Assembly: GCF_001746415.1 (NCBI RefSeq)
Contig: NZ_MEHJ01000001.1
Span: forward strand, 4,602,501-4,666,500
DNA length: 64,000 bases
DNA from: Streptomyces agglomeratus
Lineage (GTDB): Bacteria > Actinomycetota > Actinomycetes > Streptomycetales > Streptomycetaceae
Direction: 5' to 3'
A model generated the notes under the pieces. That model was not told where the DNA came from and made no database searches. It saw only the letters and a program-made list of their open reading frames with translations. Both the position numbers and the translations under genes were made by a program. Below, in pieces: positions 1-7,665 of the stretch (position 1 is the first letter of the stretch; every line of letters begins with the position of its first letter).

Positions 1-4
1 GGTC

Positions 5-1630
5 GTGCGCGCGGAGGACGGCAGTCCGCTGTACGCCGGCGGGCCCCGGACGCTGCGCGAGTTCGTCGAGGCGACCTGGGCGTACGGCGACCGGCCCTTC
101 CTGGTCGCGGAGAGCGGGACGTACACGTACGGCGAGTTCTTCGCCGCGGCCTGCGCGCTGGCCCGGCGGTTCACCGGGGAGTTCGGGCTCGTGCCCGGGG
201 ACCGCGCCGGCATCGCCATGCGCAATCACCCCGAATGGCAAGTGGCCTTCTGGGCGACCCAGTTGGCCGGTCTCGTCGCCGTACCGCTCAACGCCTGGTG
301 GACCGGGCCGGAACTGACGTACGCGCTCGACGACTGCGCGCCCCGCGTGCTGCTCGTCGACGGCGAGCGGCTGCCGCGCGTGGAGCCCTGGGCCCGGGGG
401 CGGAAGGACCGCCCTCGGGTGATCGTGTTCCACGGCGACGCGGGGGAGTGGGGCGAGGAGTACGAGGCGTACGAGGGGATCCGGGCGGCCGACCCGCTGC
501 TCGGGCCGCCCGACGTGGACGTGCGCCTCGAGGACGACGCCACGATCATCTACACCTCAGGCACCACGGGCCGGCCCAAGGGCGCCGTGGCCACCCACCT
601 CGCCCAGGCGGGCGCCGCCACGCACCCGCGCTTCCACGCCGCGCTCTCCGCACTCGGGCGCGGGCAGATTCCGGGGCAGGGGCCGGCCCCGGTGTCGCTC
701 ATGACGTTCCCGTTCTTCCACGTCGCGGCCTTCACCGCGCTGTACTCCGTCATGGCGGCCGGCGGCACCCTCGTCCTCATGCGCAAGTGGGACGCAGGGC
801 GGGCGCTGGAGCTGATCCGCGAGCACCGCGTCACGCACTACGCCGGCGTGCCGGCCACCGCCCTCCAGCTGCTGGACGCCGCCGAGGCCGCCGGGGACGG
901 GCTGGAGAGCCTCACCATGCTCAACACCGGCGGGTCCGCCGCGCCCGCCGGCCTCGTCGGGCGGCTCACCGCCCGGTACGGCGGGCGCGTCGAGCCGCGC
1001 AACGGCTACGGGCTCACCGAGACCTGCGGCGGCGTCATGGCCAACTTCGGGGCGGCGTACCGCGCGTACCCCGGCAGCGTCGGCAGGCCCGCACCCGGCA
1101 CCGAGGTCCGCGTCGCCGGGCCCGGAGGCCAGGCCGTGGCCGAGGGCGAGGTCGGTGAGCTGTGGCTGCGCGGGCAGTCCCTCATCCGCGGGTACTGGAA
1201 CGACCCCGATGCCACCGCGCGGGCCTTCGCCGACGGCGGCTGGTTCATGACCGGTGACCTCGCGACCGTGCGCGACGGCCGCGTCAGCATCGTCGACCGG
1301 ATCACGGACATGATCGTCCGGGGCGGCGAGAACGTGTACTGCGTCGAGGTCGAGAGCGTGCTGCACGCCCACCCGGACGTGCTCGAAGCGGCCGTGCTCG
1401 GCGTCCCGCACCCGGTGCTGGGCGAGGAGGTCGCCGCCGTCGTTCGGATGCGGCCCGGCGCCACGGCCGGTGCGCCGGAGCTGCGCGCGCACGTCGGCGA
1501 GCGCCTCGCCGCGTTCAAGGTGCCCGCCCAGGTGTGCGTACGGGACGAACCGCTGCCCCGCAACGCCACCGGGAAGATCCTCAAGCGGGAGCTGCGCGCC
1601 ACCGCCGGGCCCTTCGTCAGCGGCGGGTGA
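5..1630 (+). CDS. AMP-dependent acyl-CoA synthetase/ligase, probably 5'-partial
   Basis: Activates a carboxylic acid as acyl-AMP and transfers it to CoA. The ANL superfamily cores are all visible: the P-loop TSGTTGRPKGA at residues 184-194, NGYGLTET near 332-339, the GWFMTGDL and DRITDMIVRGGENV hinge region, and the C-terminal catalytic lysine in ATGKILKREL. The 541-residue length is close to the family norm. The frame is open back to base 2, so the GTG at 5 may be internal and the true start may lie upstream of the window. The acid substrate cannot be told. The last codons and stop (1616-1630) are a copy of the 3' end of the convergent protease gene, so the final residues FVSGG are probably recent additions. 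Confident on family, not on start or substrate. Confidence 0.9.
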   Translation: MRAEDGSPLYAGGPRTLREFVEATWAYGDRPFLVAESGTYTYGEFFAAACALARRFTGEFGLVPGDRAGIAMRNHPEWQVAFWATQLAGLVAVPLNAWWTGPELTYALDDCAPRVLLVDGERLPRVEPWARGRKDRPRVIVFHGDAGEWGEEYEAYEGIRAADPLLGPPDVDVRLEDDATIIYTSGTTGRPKGAVATHLAQAGAATHPRFHAALSALGRGQIPGQGPAPVSLMTFPFFHVAAFTALYSVMAAGGTLVLMRKWDAGRALELIREHRVTHYAGVPATALQLLDAAEAAGDGLESLTMLNTGGSAAPAGLVGRLTARYGGRVEPRNGYGLTETCGGVMANFGAAYRAYPGSVGRPAPGTEVRVAGPGGQAVAEGEVGELWLRGQSLIRGYWNDPDATARAFADGGWFMTGDLATVRDGRVSIVDRITDMIVRGGENVYCVEVESVLHAHPDVLEAAVLGVPHPVLGEEVAAVVRMRPGATAGAPELRAHVGERLAAFKVPAQVCVRDEPLPRNATGKILKRELRATAGPFVSGG

Positions 1631-1707
1631 TCCGCGGGGCTGTCCCTCGTCAGCGGCGGGTGACGCGGACGCGGACCCGGAAGTTGCCCAGGGTCAGCGG
1701 CGGGTGA
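1616..1707. repeat. Three copies of a 15-bp gene-end sequence spanning two stop codons
   Basis: GTCAGCGGCGGGTGA occurs at 1616-1630, 1649-1663 and 1693-1707. The first copy ends in the TGA of the acyl-CoA ligase. The third, read in reverse, is the C-terminus and stop of the M6 protease. Similarity between copies two and three continues for about 40 bp. The arrangement looks like tandem duplication of the protease 3' end into the converging ligase gene. Confidence 0.85.
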
Positions 1708-3004
1708 CGCGGACGCGGAAGTTGCCGCGCTCGTCCTCGTCCGTCACGGCGATTCGGACGCCGTGCTGACGGTCCCGGAACGTCTCGCCCTCCTCGAACG
1801 GCGCGTCCGACAGCTCGGCGTGCACATTGGGCTGCCGCGTGCAGCCCCCGCTGTCGCGCTCGCTGTCGGCGACGGTCACCGGCCCGTTGCCGGTGTCGAC
1901 GTCAGCGTCGACGCGGTAGACCAGTACTCCCGGCTTGCAGACGGCGTCGTCGTTGCCCGCCCGGATGCGGACCTCGACGGCGTACCCCGTCGTCTCCGTC
2001 AGGGGTACGAACACGAGCTTCGCCCGGCCCTCGTGCCCGTCGCGGGAGGCGAGGGGCGCCAGGAGGTGCTCGGTGGTGCCGCGCTCGGACGCGCAGCGGA
2101 TCTGTGCGCTGTCCAGCCAGCCCAGCTTCCACTTGTGCCAGCCCAGCAGGTCGTTGTTGGCCCCCCAGTCCTCCGACATGATGTCCCAGTGCCCGACGGT
2201 CCCGCCGCCGTCCACGGTGTAGAGGTCCGGCAGCCCGAAGACGTGGCCGTTCTCGTGCGGCAGCACCCGGAAGCCCGTCTCGCCGTAGGAGCCCGATCCG
2301 TCGTCCTGGCGGCTGTAGACGAACGAGGTGTTGGCCAGCGGGACCCCGTCCGCGCGCGGCGCGTCGTCGTTGCCGGAGAAGGTGACGGACAGGACGGTGT
2401 CCAGGGCCGAGGGCCCGGCATTGGGCGTGACCAGGATGTTCACCAGGTCGTATGCCCGGAAGTTCACCCGGTCGTCGGTCTCCGCGATGATGTCCTGGAC
2501 GAGGCTGCGGTAGCCCGGTTCGTACGGTGAGCCCCGGTCTATCCCGTACGCCGCGAAGGGCAGCGGCATCCGTACCCAGTCGGTGAACGGGGTCACGGGG
2601 CGGTAGCGCAGGCGCCCGTACGAGCTGGTCGTGAACCACTTCGTCGTCTGCGGGAAGAACTCCTCGAACCGGTCGCGTGCCGGGCCCTTCCCCGGCGCGT
2701 CCGAGAAGTCGATCATGAGGGTGAGGGCGCGTACCTCACCCGTCGAGCGGGCGAAGCCGGGCGGTGTCGGGAGCCCTTCCGACATCTGTACGCCCATGGT
2801 GCCCGTGATCCGGCACGGTCTGAGGGCGGCCTCGTCGACCACCGAGACGGCCTGGTCGCCGGCGCCCACCGGGCCGGCCGACGCCTCGGAGCCGTTGTTG
2901 AGCGGGGAGCCGGCGGAGGTCACGGAGGTGAGAGCCAGGCCGGTCAGGACGGCGACGCTGACGATGTGGCGGGGCTTGCGTATCCGGGGGCGGGTCTGCT
3001 GCAT
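1694..3004 (-). CDS. Secreted M6-family (immune inhibitor A-like) zinc metalloprotease
   Basis: A 436-residue extracellular peptidase. The N-terminus (RPRIRKPRH, then a hydrophobic stretch VSVAVLTGLALTSVTSAG to about residue 32) is a classical Sec signal peptide. The zinc site is H250-E-N-G-H254 followed by GLPD260, which fits HExxHxxGxxD of the M6 family; Glu251 is the expected catalytic base. FNSYG-type features of full InhA are replaced by SSYGRLRY near residue 127. Upstream (3005-3290) it faces a TetR gene, and two operator-like palindromes lie between them, so it may share that regulation. The substrate is unknown. Its 3' end is part of the repeat shared with the converging ligase gene. 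Confidence 0.85.
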   Translation of the reverse strand: MQQTRPRIRKPRHIVSVAVLTGLALTSVTSAGSPLNNGSEASAGPVGAGDQAVSVVDEAALRPCRITGTMGVQMSEGLPTPPGFARSTGEVRALTLMIDFSDAPGKGPARDRFEEFFPQTTKWFTTSSYGRLRYRPVTPFTDWVRMPLPFAAYGIDRGSPYEPGYRSLVQDIIAETDDRVNFRAYDLVNILVTPNAGPSALDTVLSVTFSGNDDAPRADGVPLANTSFVYSRQDDGSGSYGETGFRVLPHENGHVFGLPDLYTVDGGGTVGHWDIMSEDWGANNDLLGWHKWKLGWLDSAQIRCASERGTTEHLLAPLASRDGHEGRAKLVFVPLTETTGYAVEVRIRAGNDDAVCKPGVLVYRVDADVDTGNGPVTVADSERDSGGCTRQPNVHAELSDAPFEEGETFRDRQHGVRIAVTDEDERGNFRVRVTRR

Positions 3005-3163
3005 AGATTCGCCTTCGGGGTCCGCGGCAGTCGGCCGTCCCTGACTGCTCTCGTTCGATCACCCTCTGCCGGGGGCCGTCCGGGCGCCCGCTGGGTGGCC
3101 CGATCGTGGGAATTTCGGCCCGGTGCGTGATCCGGCTCACATGTGCGCCTTCGGGAAATAACC

Positions 3164-3178
3164 GGGGACCGTCTCCCC
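3164..3178. promoter_or_regulatory. Operator-like palindrome GGGGA-N5-TCCCC, site 1
   Basis: Perfect 5-bp arms around CCGTC. It matches a second site 39 bp further on. Both lie between the divergent M6 protease and TetR genes, which suits autoregulation by the TetR protein. The assignment is inferred. Confidence 0.5.
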
Positions 3179-3202
3179 GTTTATGCCTGTGTTCGCCGAA
3201 GT

Positions 3203-3217
3203 GGGGAAACGATCCCC
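3203..3217. promoter_or_regulatory. Operator-like palindrome GGGGA-N5-TCCCC, site 2
   Basis: Perfect arms around AACGA. The flanks (AGT before, GGT after) resemble the inverse of site 1. TTACGTACCT just downstream (3220-3229) recurs at 4026-4035 before the MFS gene, a possible second shared regulatory motif. Confidence 0.5.
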
Positions 3218-3290
3218 GGTTACGTACCTGAGTCGCATGCCGCACGCCGTACGCACGCGACCGCACCGCCTACGCCCGAGAGGAAGCGCC

Positions 3291-3947
3291 GTGGCCACCG
3301 TCACCCGCACCGGAACCGCTCAGCGCAATGCCCCGCGCCCGCGGGCCGACGCCGTGCGCAACCGGGAGCGGATCGTCGCGGCCGCGCGCGAGATGTTCGT
3401 CGAGTTCGGCCCCGAGGTGCCGCTCGACGAGATCGCCCGCCGCGCGGGCGTCGGCAACGCGACGCTGTACCGGCATTTCCCCGACCGCGACGAACTGATC
3501 CGCCACGTGGTCGTCTCCGTCATGTCCCGCACCACGGACCGGGCGGACGCGGCGACCGCCGAAGAGGCCGACCCGTTCGACGCGCTGCGCCGCTTCGTGC
3601 ACGCCGCCGCCGACGAGCGCATCGGCGCGCTGTGCCCGATGCTCGCCGACGGCTTCGACAAGGAGCACCCGGAACTGCTCGCCGAGCGCGCGCGCCTCGA
3701 ACACGCCGTCGACGGCCTCATGGAGCGCGCCCGGCAGGCGGGCCGGCTCCGCGACGACGTGGCCGTCGGCGACCTGATGGTCGCGCTCTCCCAGCTCACC
3801 CGCCCGCTGCCGGGCAGCGCCTGCGTCAACTTCGACCAGTTCGTGCACCGGCACCTGCAACTCTTCCTCGACGGCCTGGAGGCACCGGCGCGCTCCGTTC
3901 TCCCCGGCTCTCCCGCGACCTTGGAGGACCTGCGCCGGGAGTCGTGA
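3291..3947 (+). CDS. TetR/AcrR-family transcriptional regulator
   Basis: A 218-residue repressor. The N-terminal helix-turn-helix is clear: RERIVAAAREMFVEFGPE, then PLDEIARRAGVGNATLYRHFPDRDELI. The C-terminal ligand-binding and dimerisation half carries the SBD-type region ending near GLEAPARS. The GTG at 3291 is chosen over longer in-frame starts because GAGAGGAAG lies 4-12 bases upstream and the preceding sequence is basic, low-complexity and non-conserved in style. It probably controls the MFS gene that follows 120 bp downstream and itself, through the GGGGA-N5-TCCCC sites. Its stop codon lies inside a 23-bp tandem repeat. Confidence 0.88.
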   Translation: MATVTRTGTAQRNAPRPRADAVRNRERIVAAAREMFVEFGPEVPLDEIARRAGVGNATLYRHFPDRDELIRHVVVSVMSRTTDRADAATAEEADPFDALRRFVHAAADERIGALCPMLADGFDKEHPELLAERARLEHAVDGLMERARQAGRLRDDVAVGDLMVALSQLTRPLPGSACVNFDQFVHRHLQLFLDGLEAPARSVLPGSPATLEDLRRES

Positions 3948-4012
3948 CTCCCGCCTCACTCGGCCCGTGACTCCCACCCCACTCGGCCCGTGACTCCCAC
4001 CCCACTCGGCCC
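3944..4012 (+). repeat. 23-bp tandem repeat x3 spanning the tetR stop codon
   Basis: Units start at 3944, 3967 and 3990. The last two are identical and the first differs at two positions. The TGA of the TetR gene (3945-3947) is the second to fourth base of unit 1. The repeat continues into the 3' untranslated region only. Confidence 0.9.
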
Positions 4013-4070
4013 TCCGCCCGCTTAATTACGTACCTTTTTCGGCTCTTCGCACCCTTAGGTGGATACCTCC

Positions 4071-5609
4071 ATGCCAAAAACAGCCGCCGCTGTCCTCCCT
4101 GATCCCAACCGCTGGAAAGCCCTCGTCTTCATCGCCCTCGCCCAGCTGATGGTGGTGCTCGACGCGACCATCGTGAACATCGCGCTGCCGTCGGCCCAGC
4201 AGGACCTGGGAATTTCCGACGCCAACCGCCAGTGGGTCATCACCGCGTACGCCCTGGCCTTCGGCGGACTGCTGCTCTTCGGCGGCCGCATAGCCGACCT
4301 GTGGGGCCGCAAGCGCACCTTCGTCGTCGGCCTCCTCGGCTTCGCCGCGGCCTCCGCGCTCGGCGGCGCCGCCACCAACGAGGCGATGATGCTCGGCTCG
4401 CGCGCCCTCCAGGGCGCCTTCGGCGCACTCCTCGCGCCGGCCGCGCTCTCGCTGCTCGCGGTGACGTTCACCGACGTGAAGGAGCGCGCCAAGGCGTTCG
4501 GCATCTTCGGTGCCATCGCGGGCGGTGGCGGCGCGGTCGGCCTGATCCTGGGCGGCTTCCTCACCGAGTACCTGAACTGGCGCTGGACCTTCTTCGTCAA
4601 CATCCCGTTCGCGATCGTCGCCGCCGCGGGCGCCTACTTCGTGATCCGCGAGCCGGCCGGCGGCCGCAACCGCTCGCCGCTCGACATCCCCGGTGTCGTT
4701 CTCTCCACGCTGGGCCTGGTCGCGCTGGTGTACGGCTTCACGCGCGCCGAGTCCGACGGCTGGGCGGCGGGCGCCACGGTCGGCCTGTTCGTCGCTTCGG
4801 CCGTGCTGCTGGCCGCCTTCGTGTTCGTCGAGTCGAAGGTCAAGTCGCCGCTGCTGCCGCTGCGCGTCCTGATGGAGCGCAACCGCGGCGGTGTATACCT
4901 GTCGTTGGGTCTCGCCGTCATCGCGATGTTCGGCCTGTTCCTCTTCCTCACCTACTACCTCCAGATCGTGAAGGGCTACTCGCCCGTCATGACCGGCTTC
5001 GCCTTCCTGCCGATGATCGCGGGCATGATCACGGGCTCGACCCAGATCGGCGCCCGCCTCATGACGCGGGTCGCACCCCGCTACCTGATGGGTCCCGGCT
5101 TCCTGGTCGCGGCGCTCGGCATGCTGCTGCTGACGCAGCTGGAGATCGGTTCGTCGTACGCCGGACTCATCCTGCCCGCGCAGCTGCTGCTGGGTCTGGG
5201 CATGGGTACGGCGTTCATGCCGGCCATGTCGCTGGCGACGCACGGCATCGAGCCGCGTGACGCGGGCGTGGCCTCGGCCATGGTCAACACCTCGCAGCAG
5301 GTGGGCGGCGCGATCGGTACGGCGCTGCTGAACACCATCGCGGCCAGCGCCACCACGGCGTACATCGCCTCGCACGCCGCCGGCGCCACCAACGAGCAGC
5401 TGCTCCAGGCGCAGGCGATGGTGCACGGCTACGCGAGCGCCATCTGGTGGGCGGTCGGCATCCTGGCCGTCTCCGCGACGATCGCGCTGACGCTGATCAA
5501 CACCGGCCGTCCGGGTACGACGACGATCGCGGGCTCCGGGCCGGGCACGGGTGCCGGCACCGAAACGGATGCGGCGGACGAGATCAAGATCCCCGTCATC
5601 GCGCTCTGA
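4071..5609 (+). CDS. MFS drug exporter, DHA2 (EmrB/QacA, 14-TM) family
   Basis: A 512-residue inner-membrane proton antiporter. It has the DHA2 hallmarks: LDATIVNIALPSAQQDL in TM1 (motif D1), GRIADLWGRKR in loop 2-3 (motif A), and the motif-C-like Gly-rich GAIAGGGGAVGLILGGFLTEYLNWRWTFF split across TM5. About 14 hydrophobic segments fit the family. ATG 4071 is preferred to GTG 4059 because AGGTGG sits 8 bases before it. It lies downstream of a TetR regulator in the same direction, the usual repressor-exporter pairing. The exported compound is unknown. Confidence 0.9.
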   Translation: MPKTAAAVLPDPNRWKALVFIALAQLMVVLDATIVNIALPSAQQDLGISDANRQWVITAYALAFGGLLLFGGRIADLWGRKRTFVVGLLGFAAASALGGAATNEAMMLGSRALQGAFGALLAPAALSLLAVTFTDVKERAKAFGIFGAIAGGGGAVGLILGGFLTEYLNWRWTFFVNIPFAIVAAAGAYFVIREPAGGRNRSPLDIPGVVLSTLGLVALVYGFTRAESDGWAAGATVGLFVASAVLLAAFVFVESKVKSPLLPLRVLMERNRGGVYLSLGLAVIAMFGLFLFLTYYLQIVKGYSPVMTGFAFLPMIAGMITGSTQIGARLMTRVAPRYLMGPGFLVAALGMLLLTQLEIGSSYAGLILPAQLLLGLGMGTAFMPAMSLATHGIEPRDAGVASAMVNTSQQVGGAIGTALLNTIAASATTAYIASHAAGATNEQLLQAQAMVHGYASAIWWAVGILAVSATIALTLINTGRPGTTTIAGSGPGTGAGTETDAADEIKIPVIAL

Positions 5610-5637
5610 CGTCTGACACACGCGTATCTGCCTGTCG

Positions 5638-5673
5638 GCGTACGTCGGTCCAGCGGCGTACGCCGGTCCAGCG
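5638..5673 (+). repeat. 18-bp direct repeat x2 in the MFS/MarR convergent gap
   Basis: GCGTACGTCGGTCCAGCG and GCGTACGCCGGTCCAGCG abut. A decayed third unit may run into the MarR stop codon at 5689. The MFS stop is also inside a minimal TCTGACG/TCTGACA duplication. Confidence 0.75.
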
Positions 5674-5688
5674 GGCCTGTCCCGGTTC

Positions 5689-6180
5689 CTAGCGGAGCCA
5701 GGGCAGGTCCGCGTCCGTGTCCTGCGGCTGGAGTCCTTCGGCCATCACCCGCATGATCTCGCCGAGCTGGCCGACCTGCTCCGGGGTGAGCCGGTCGAAC
5801 ATCGCCTGCCGGACGGTGGCGACATGGCCGGGCGCGGTCTGCTTCAGCACCGCGTACCCCTCGTCCGTCAGTACGGCGTTCTGCCCGCGCCGGTCGGAGG
5901 GGCAGTCCTCGCGTCGCACCCAGCCGTTGCGCTCCAGGCGGGCGACCGCGTGCGAGAGCCGGGAGCGGGTGATCTTGGCGACGCGGGCCAGCTCGGTCAT
6001 CCTCAGCCGCCGCTGCGGTGCCTGGGAGAGCTGCACCAGCAGGCCGTAATAGACGTGCGGCATTCCGGCGTCACGCTGGAGCTGGCGGTCGAGGTGGTCC
6101 TCCAGAAGCGTGGTTGCCTGGAGGTAGGCGCGCCAGGTGCGCTGTTCCTGTTCGCTGAGCCAGCGGGGTGCCGTCGTCAT
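5689..6180 (-). CDS. MarR-family transcriptional regulator
   Basis: A 163-residue winged-helix regulator. The MarR core is visible: MTELARVAKITRSRLSHAVARLERNGWVRRE is the DNA-binding helix region, and DCPSDRRGQNAVLTDEGYAVL is the wing with the conserved D-x-R. ATG 6180 (MTTAPRWLSEQEQ) is chosen; an in-frame start 21 bases upstream exists but adds an unlikely leader. It is divergent from an extradiol dioxygenase. Two CTTGAA-type palindromes in the 93-bp gap are its likely operators, so it probably represses itself and the dioxygenase in response to a phenolic or quinone ligand (inferred from context). Confidence 0.88.
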   Translation of the reverse strand: MTTAPRWLSEQEQRTWRAYLQATTLLEDHLDRQLQRDAGMPHVYYGLLVQLSQAPQRRLRMTELARVAKITRSRLSHAVARLERNGWVRREDCPSDRRGQNAVLTDEGYAVLKQTAPGHVATVRQAMFDRLTPEQVGQLGEIMRVMAEGLQPQDTDADLPWLR

Positions 6181-6203
6181 GCACACCACTGTACGACCCA
6201 CTT

Positions 6204-6217
6204 CTTGAAACTTAAAC
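6204..6217. promoter_or_regulatory. Imperfect MarR operator
   Basis: CTTGAAACTTAAAC, a degenerate copy of the perfect palindrome 44 bp away (about four helical turns centre to centre). It overlaps the MarR upstream region. Confidence 0.6.
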
Positions 6218-6247
6218 TAGATGGAGTTAGGGTTGTAGCGACGAGAG

Positions 6248-6261
6248 CTTGAAACTTCAAG
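6248..6261. promoter_or_regulatory. Perfect MarR operator palindrome
   Basis: CTTGAA-AC-TTCAAG, immediately before the Shine-Dalgarno of the dioxygenase. Size and arms fit a MarR dimer site. Confidence 0.7.
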
Positions 6262-6273
6262 GAAGGTTCGGCC

Positions 6274-7044
6274 ATGGAGCGTATGCCCGCCCTCTACCTG
6301 AGCCACGGCGCGCCGCCGCTGGCCGACGATCCCGTGTGGCCCGGCCAGCTCGCCGCCTGGTCCGCCGAGCTGCCGCGCCCCCGCGCGATCCTGATGGTCT
6401 CCGCCCACTGGGAGGAGGCCCCGCTCGCCCTCGGCGCCACGGAAACCGTCCCGCTCGTGTACGACTTCTGGGGCTTTCCGGAGCACTACTACCGGGTGGA
6501 GTACGCGGCTCCCGGAGCGCCGCACCTGGCAGCGTCCGTACGGAAGCTGCTGAGCGGGCCCGGCACGCCCGTCCAGGACTTCCCGGACCGCGGGCTCGAC
6601 CACGGGGCGTACGTCCCGTTGGTGGAGATGTTCCCGGCGGCCGACATCCCCGTACTCCAGATCTCCATGCCCACCCTCGACCCGCGGCGGCTGATGGACA
6701 TCGGCCGCAAGCTCGCGCCGCTGCGCGACGAGGGCGTACTGATCGTCGGCAGCGGCTTCTTCACCCACAACCTGGCCGCCCTGCGCCACCAGGGCGGCGG
6801 GGTGCCCGGCTGGTCGGCGGAGTTCGACGCGTGGGGGCGCGAGGCGCTGGCGGCGGCGGACGTGGACGCGCTGCTCGACTTCGCACACAAGTCGCCGGCC
6901 GGCCGCCTGGCCCACCCGCGCACCGAGCACTTCGCGCCGCTGTTCGTGACGCTGGGCGCATCGGAGGGCGAGCTGGGGTCGCAGCGTGACGTGATCGACG
7001 GCTTCTGGATGGGACTGGCGAAGCGGTCGGTGCAATTCGGCTGA
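6274..7044 (+). CDS. Class III extradiol dioxygenase, DODA/LigB type
   Basis: A 256-residue non-haem iron ring-cleavage dioxygenase of the YgiD/4,5-DOPA dioxygenase group. Visible landmarks are MPALYLSHGAPPL (first metal His), SAHWEEAP (second His region), the loop FPEHYY, LDHGAYVPL (catalytic His) and GSGFFTHNL near residue 160. The length suits the family. GGAAGG ends eight bases before ATG 6274. It is divergent from MarR and likely derepressed by an aromatic signal; such enzymes in this context often detoxify catechols or quinones (inference). The stop codon lies in a 12-bp repeat (7038-7049 and 7064-7075). Confidence 0.9.
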   Translation: MERMPALYLSHGAPPLADDPVWPGQLAAWSAELPRPRAILMVSAHWEEAPLALGATETVPLVYDFWGFPEHYYRVEYAAPGAPHLAASVRKLLSGPGTPVQDFPDRGLDHGAYVPLVEMFPAADIPVLQISMPTLDPRRLMDIGRKLAPLRDEGVLIVGSGFFTHNLAALRHQGGGVPGWSAEFDAWGREALAAADVDALLDFAHKSPAGRLAHPRTEHFAPLFVTLGASEGELGSQRDVIDGFWMGLAKRSVQFG

Positions 7045-7075
7045 CCGGCGAGCGCCGCGCACGCGGCTGACCGGC
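7038..7075 (+). repeat. 12-bp direct repeat spanning the dioxygenase stop codon
   Basis: CGGCTGACCGGC at 7038-7049 contains the TGA at 7042-7044, and is repeated exactly at 7064-7075. Confidence 0.85.
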
Positions 7076-7502
7076 ACCGGGGCGTACACAGGTCCTGGCC
7101 GTCCAGGTCTGCACCCTCCAGGTCCGGGCCGTATGTGTGCGGGCCGTCTAGGTCCGGGAAGAGCGCCGTGTAGAGCAGGGTCCCGATGCCGCGCCCGCCG
7201 GCCTCGGGTGCGCAGTACACGCTCACCTCGACGGAGGTGGCGTAGGCGGCCTTCGGCCGGAAAGGGCTGCTCGTCGCGTAGCCCAGAATGCGGCCGGAAC
7301 GCACATCGTGAGCAACCAGGAGGCGGTGCGGGCCGTCTTCAGGGTGGGAGCGCAGCCACGGGCGGCGCTGCTCGGGCGTGAAGACGGCGGTGTCGAATGT
7401 GATCGCCGTCTCACGGACGTAGTGGTTGTAGAGGTCGGTGAGGGCTCCGAGGTCGGCCTCCGTGCCCGCCCTGACCTGCACCTCTGAGTGTCCCTGCGGC
7501 AT
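7045..7502 (-). pseudogene. C-terminally truncated GNAT acetyltransferase (phosphinothricin/Pat-like)
   Basis: The first 115 codons from ATG 7502 read as a normal Pat-type N-acetyltransferase: VRAGTEADLGALTDLYNHYV, ETAITFDT, LGYATSSPFRPKAAY, VEVSVYCAPEAGGRGIGTLLYTALF, the last being the acetyl-CoA-binding motif A. At about 7158 family similarity stops. The roughly 55 C-terminal residues (motif B, which completes the fold) are missing and replaced by low-complexity DLDG/DLEG repeats. With no nearby stop, the frame runs antisense through almost the whole dioxygenase gene to 6489 (337 codons). Most likely a decayed gene fused to a neighbour's 3' end; a very aberrant protein is the alternative. 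Divergent from hrdD. Confidence 0.7.
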
Positions 7503-7561
7503 GCGTCTCCCCTCGGCGGCCGACAGGGTACTGCAAGATCACGAAAATGAATGCACGCCAT

Positions 7562-7591
7562 GGGAATTCTGTCCGGATTCCAGTCGTTGTT
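7562..7591 (+). promoter_or_regulatory. Sigma-R promoter of hrdD
   Basis: GGGAAT (7562-7567), an 18-base spacer, then GTT (7586-7588, followed by GTT). This is an exact match to the Streptomyces sigma-R consensus GGGAAT-N18-GTT. Transcription would start near 7595, giving a leader of about 70 bases to the hrdD ATG. In S. coelicolor hrdD is an established sigma-R target. Confidence 0.85.
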
Positions 7592-7665
7592 TCCTTCGGA
7601 AGCAGGGCACCCGAAGGGGGTCCGGCAGCCAACCAATCGCGACCTACTTACGCAAGGGAGCACGC

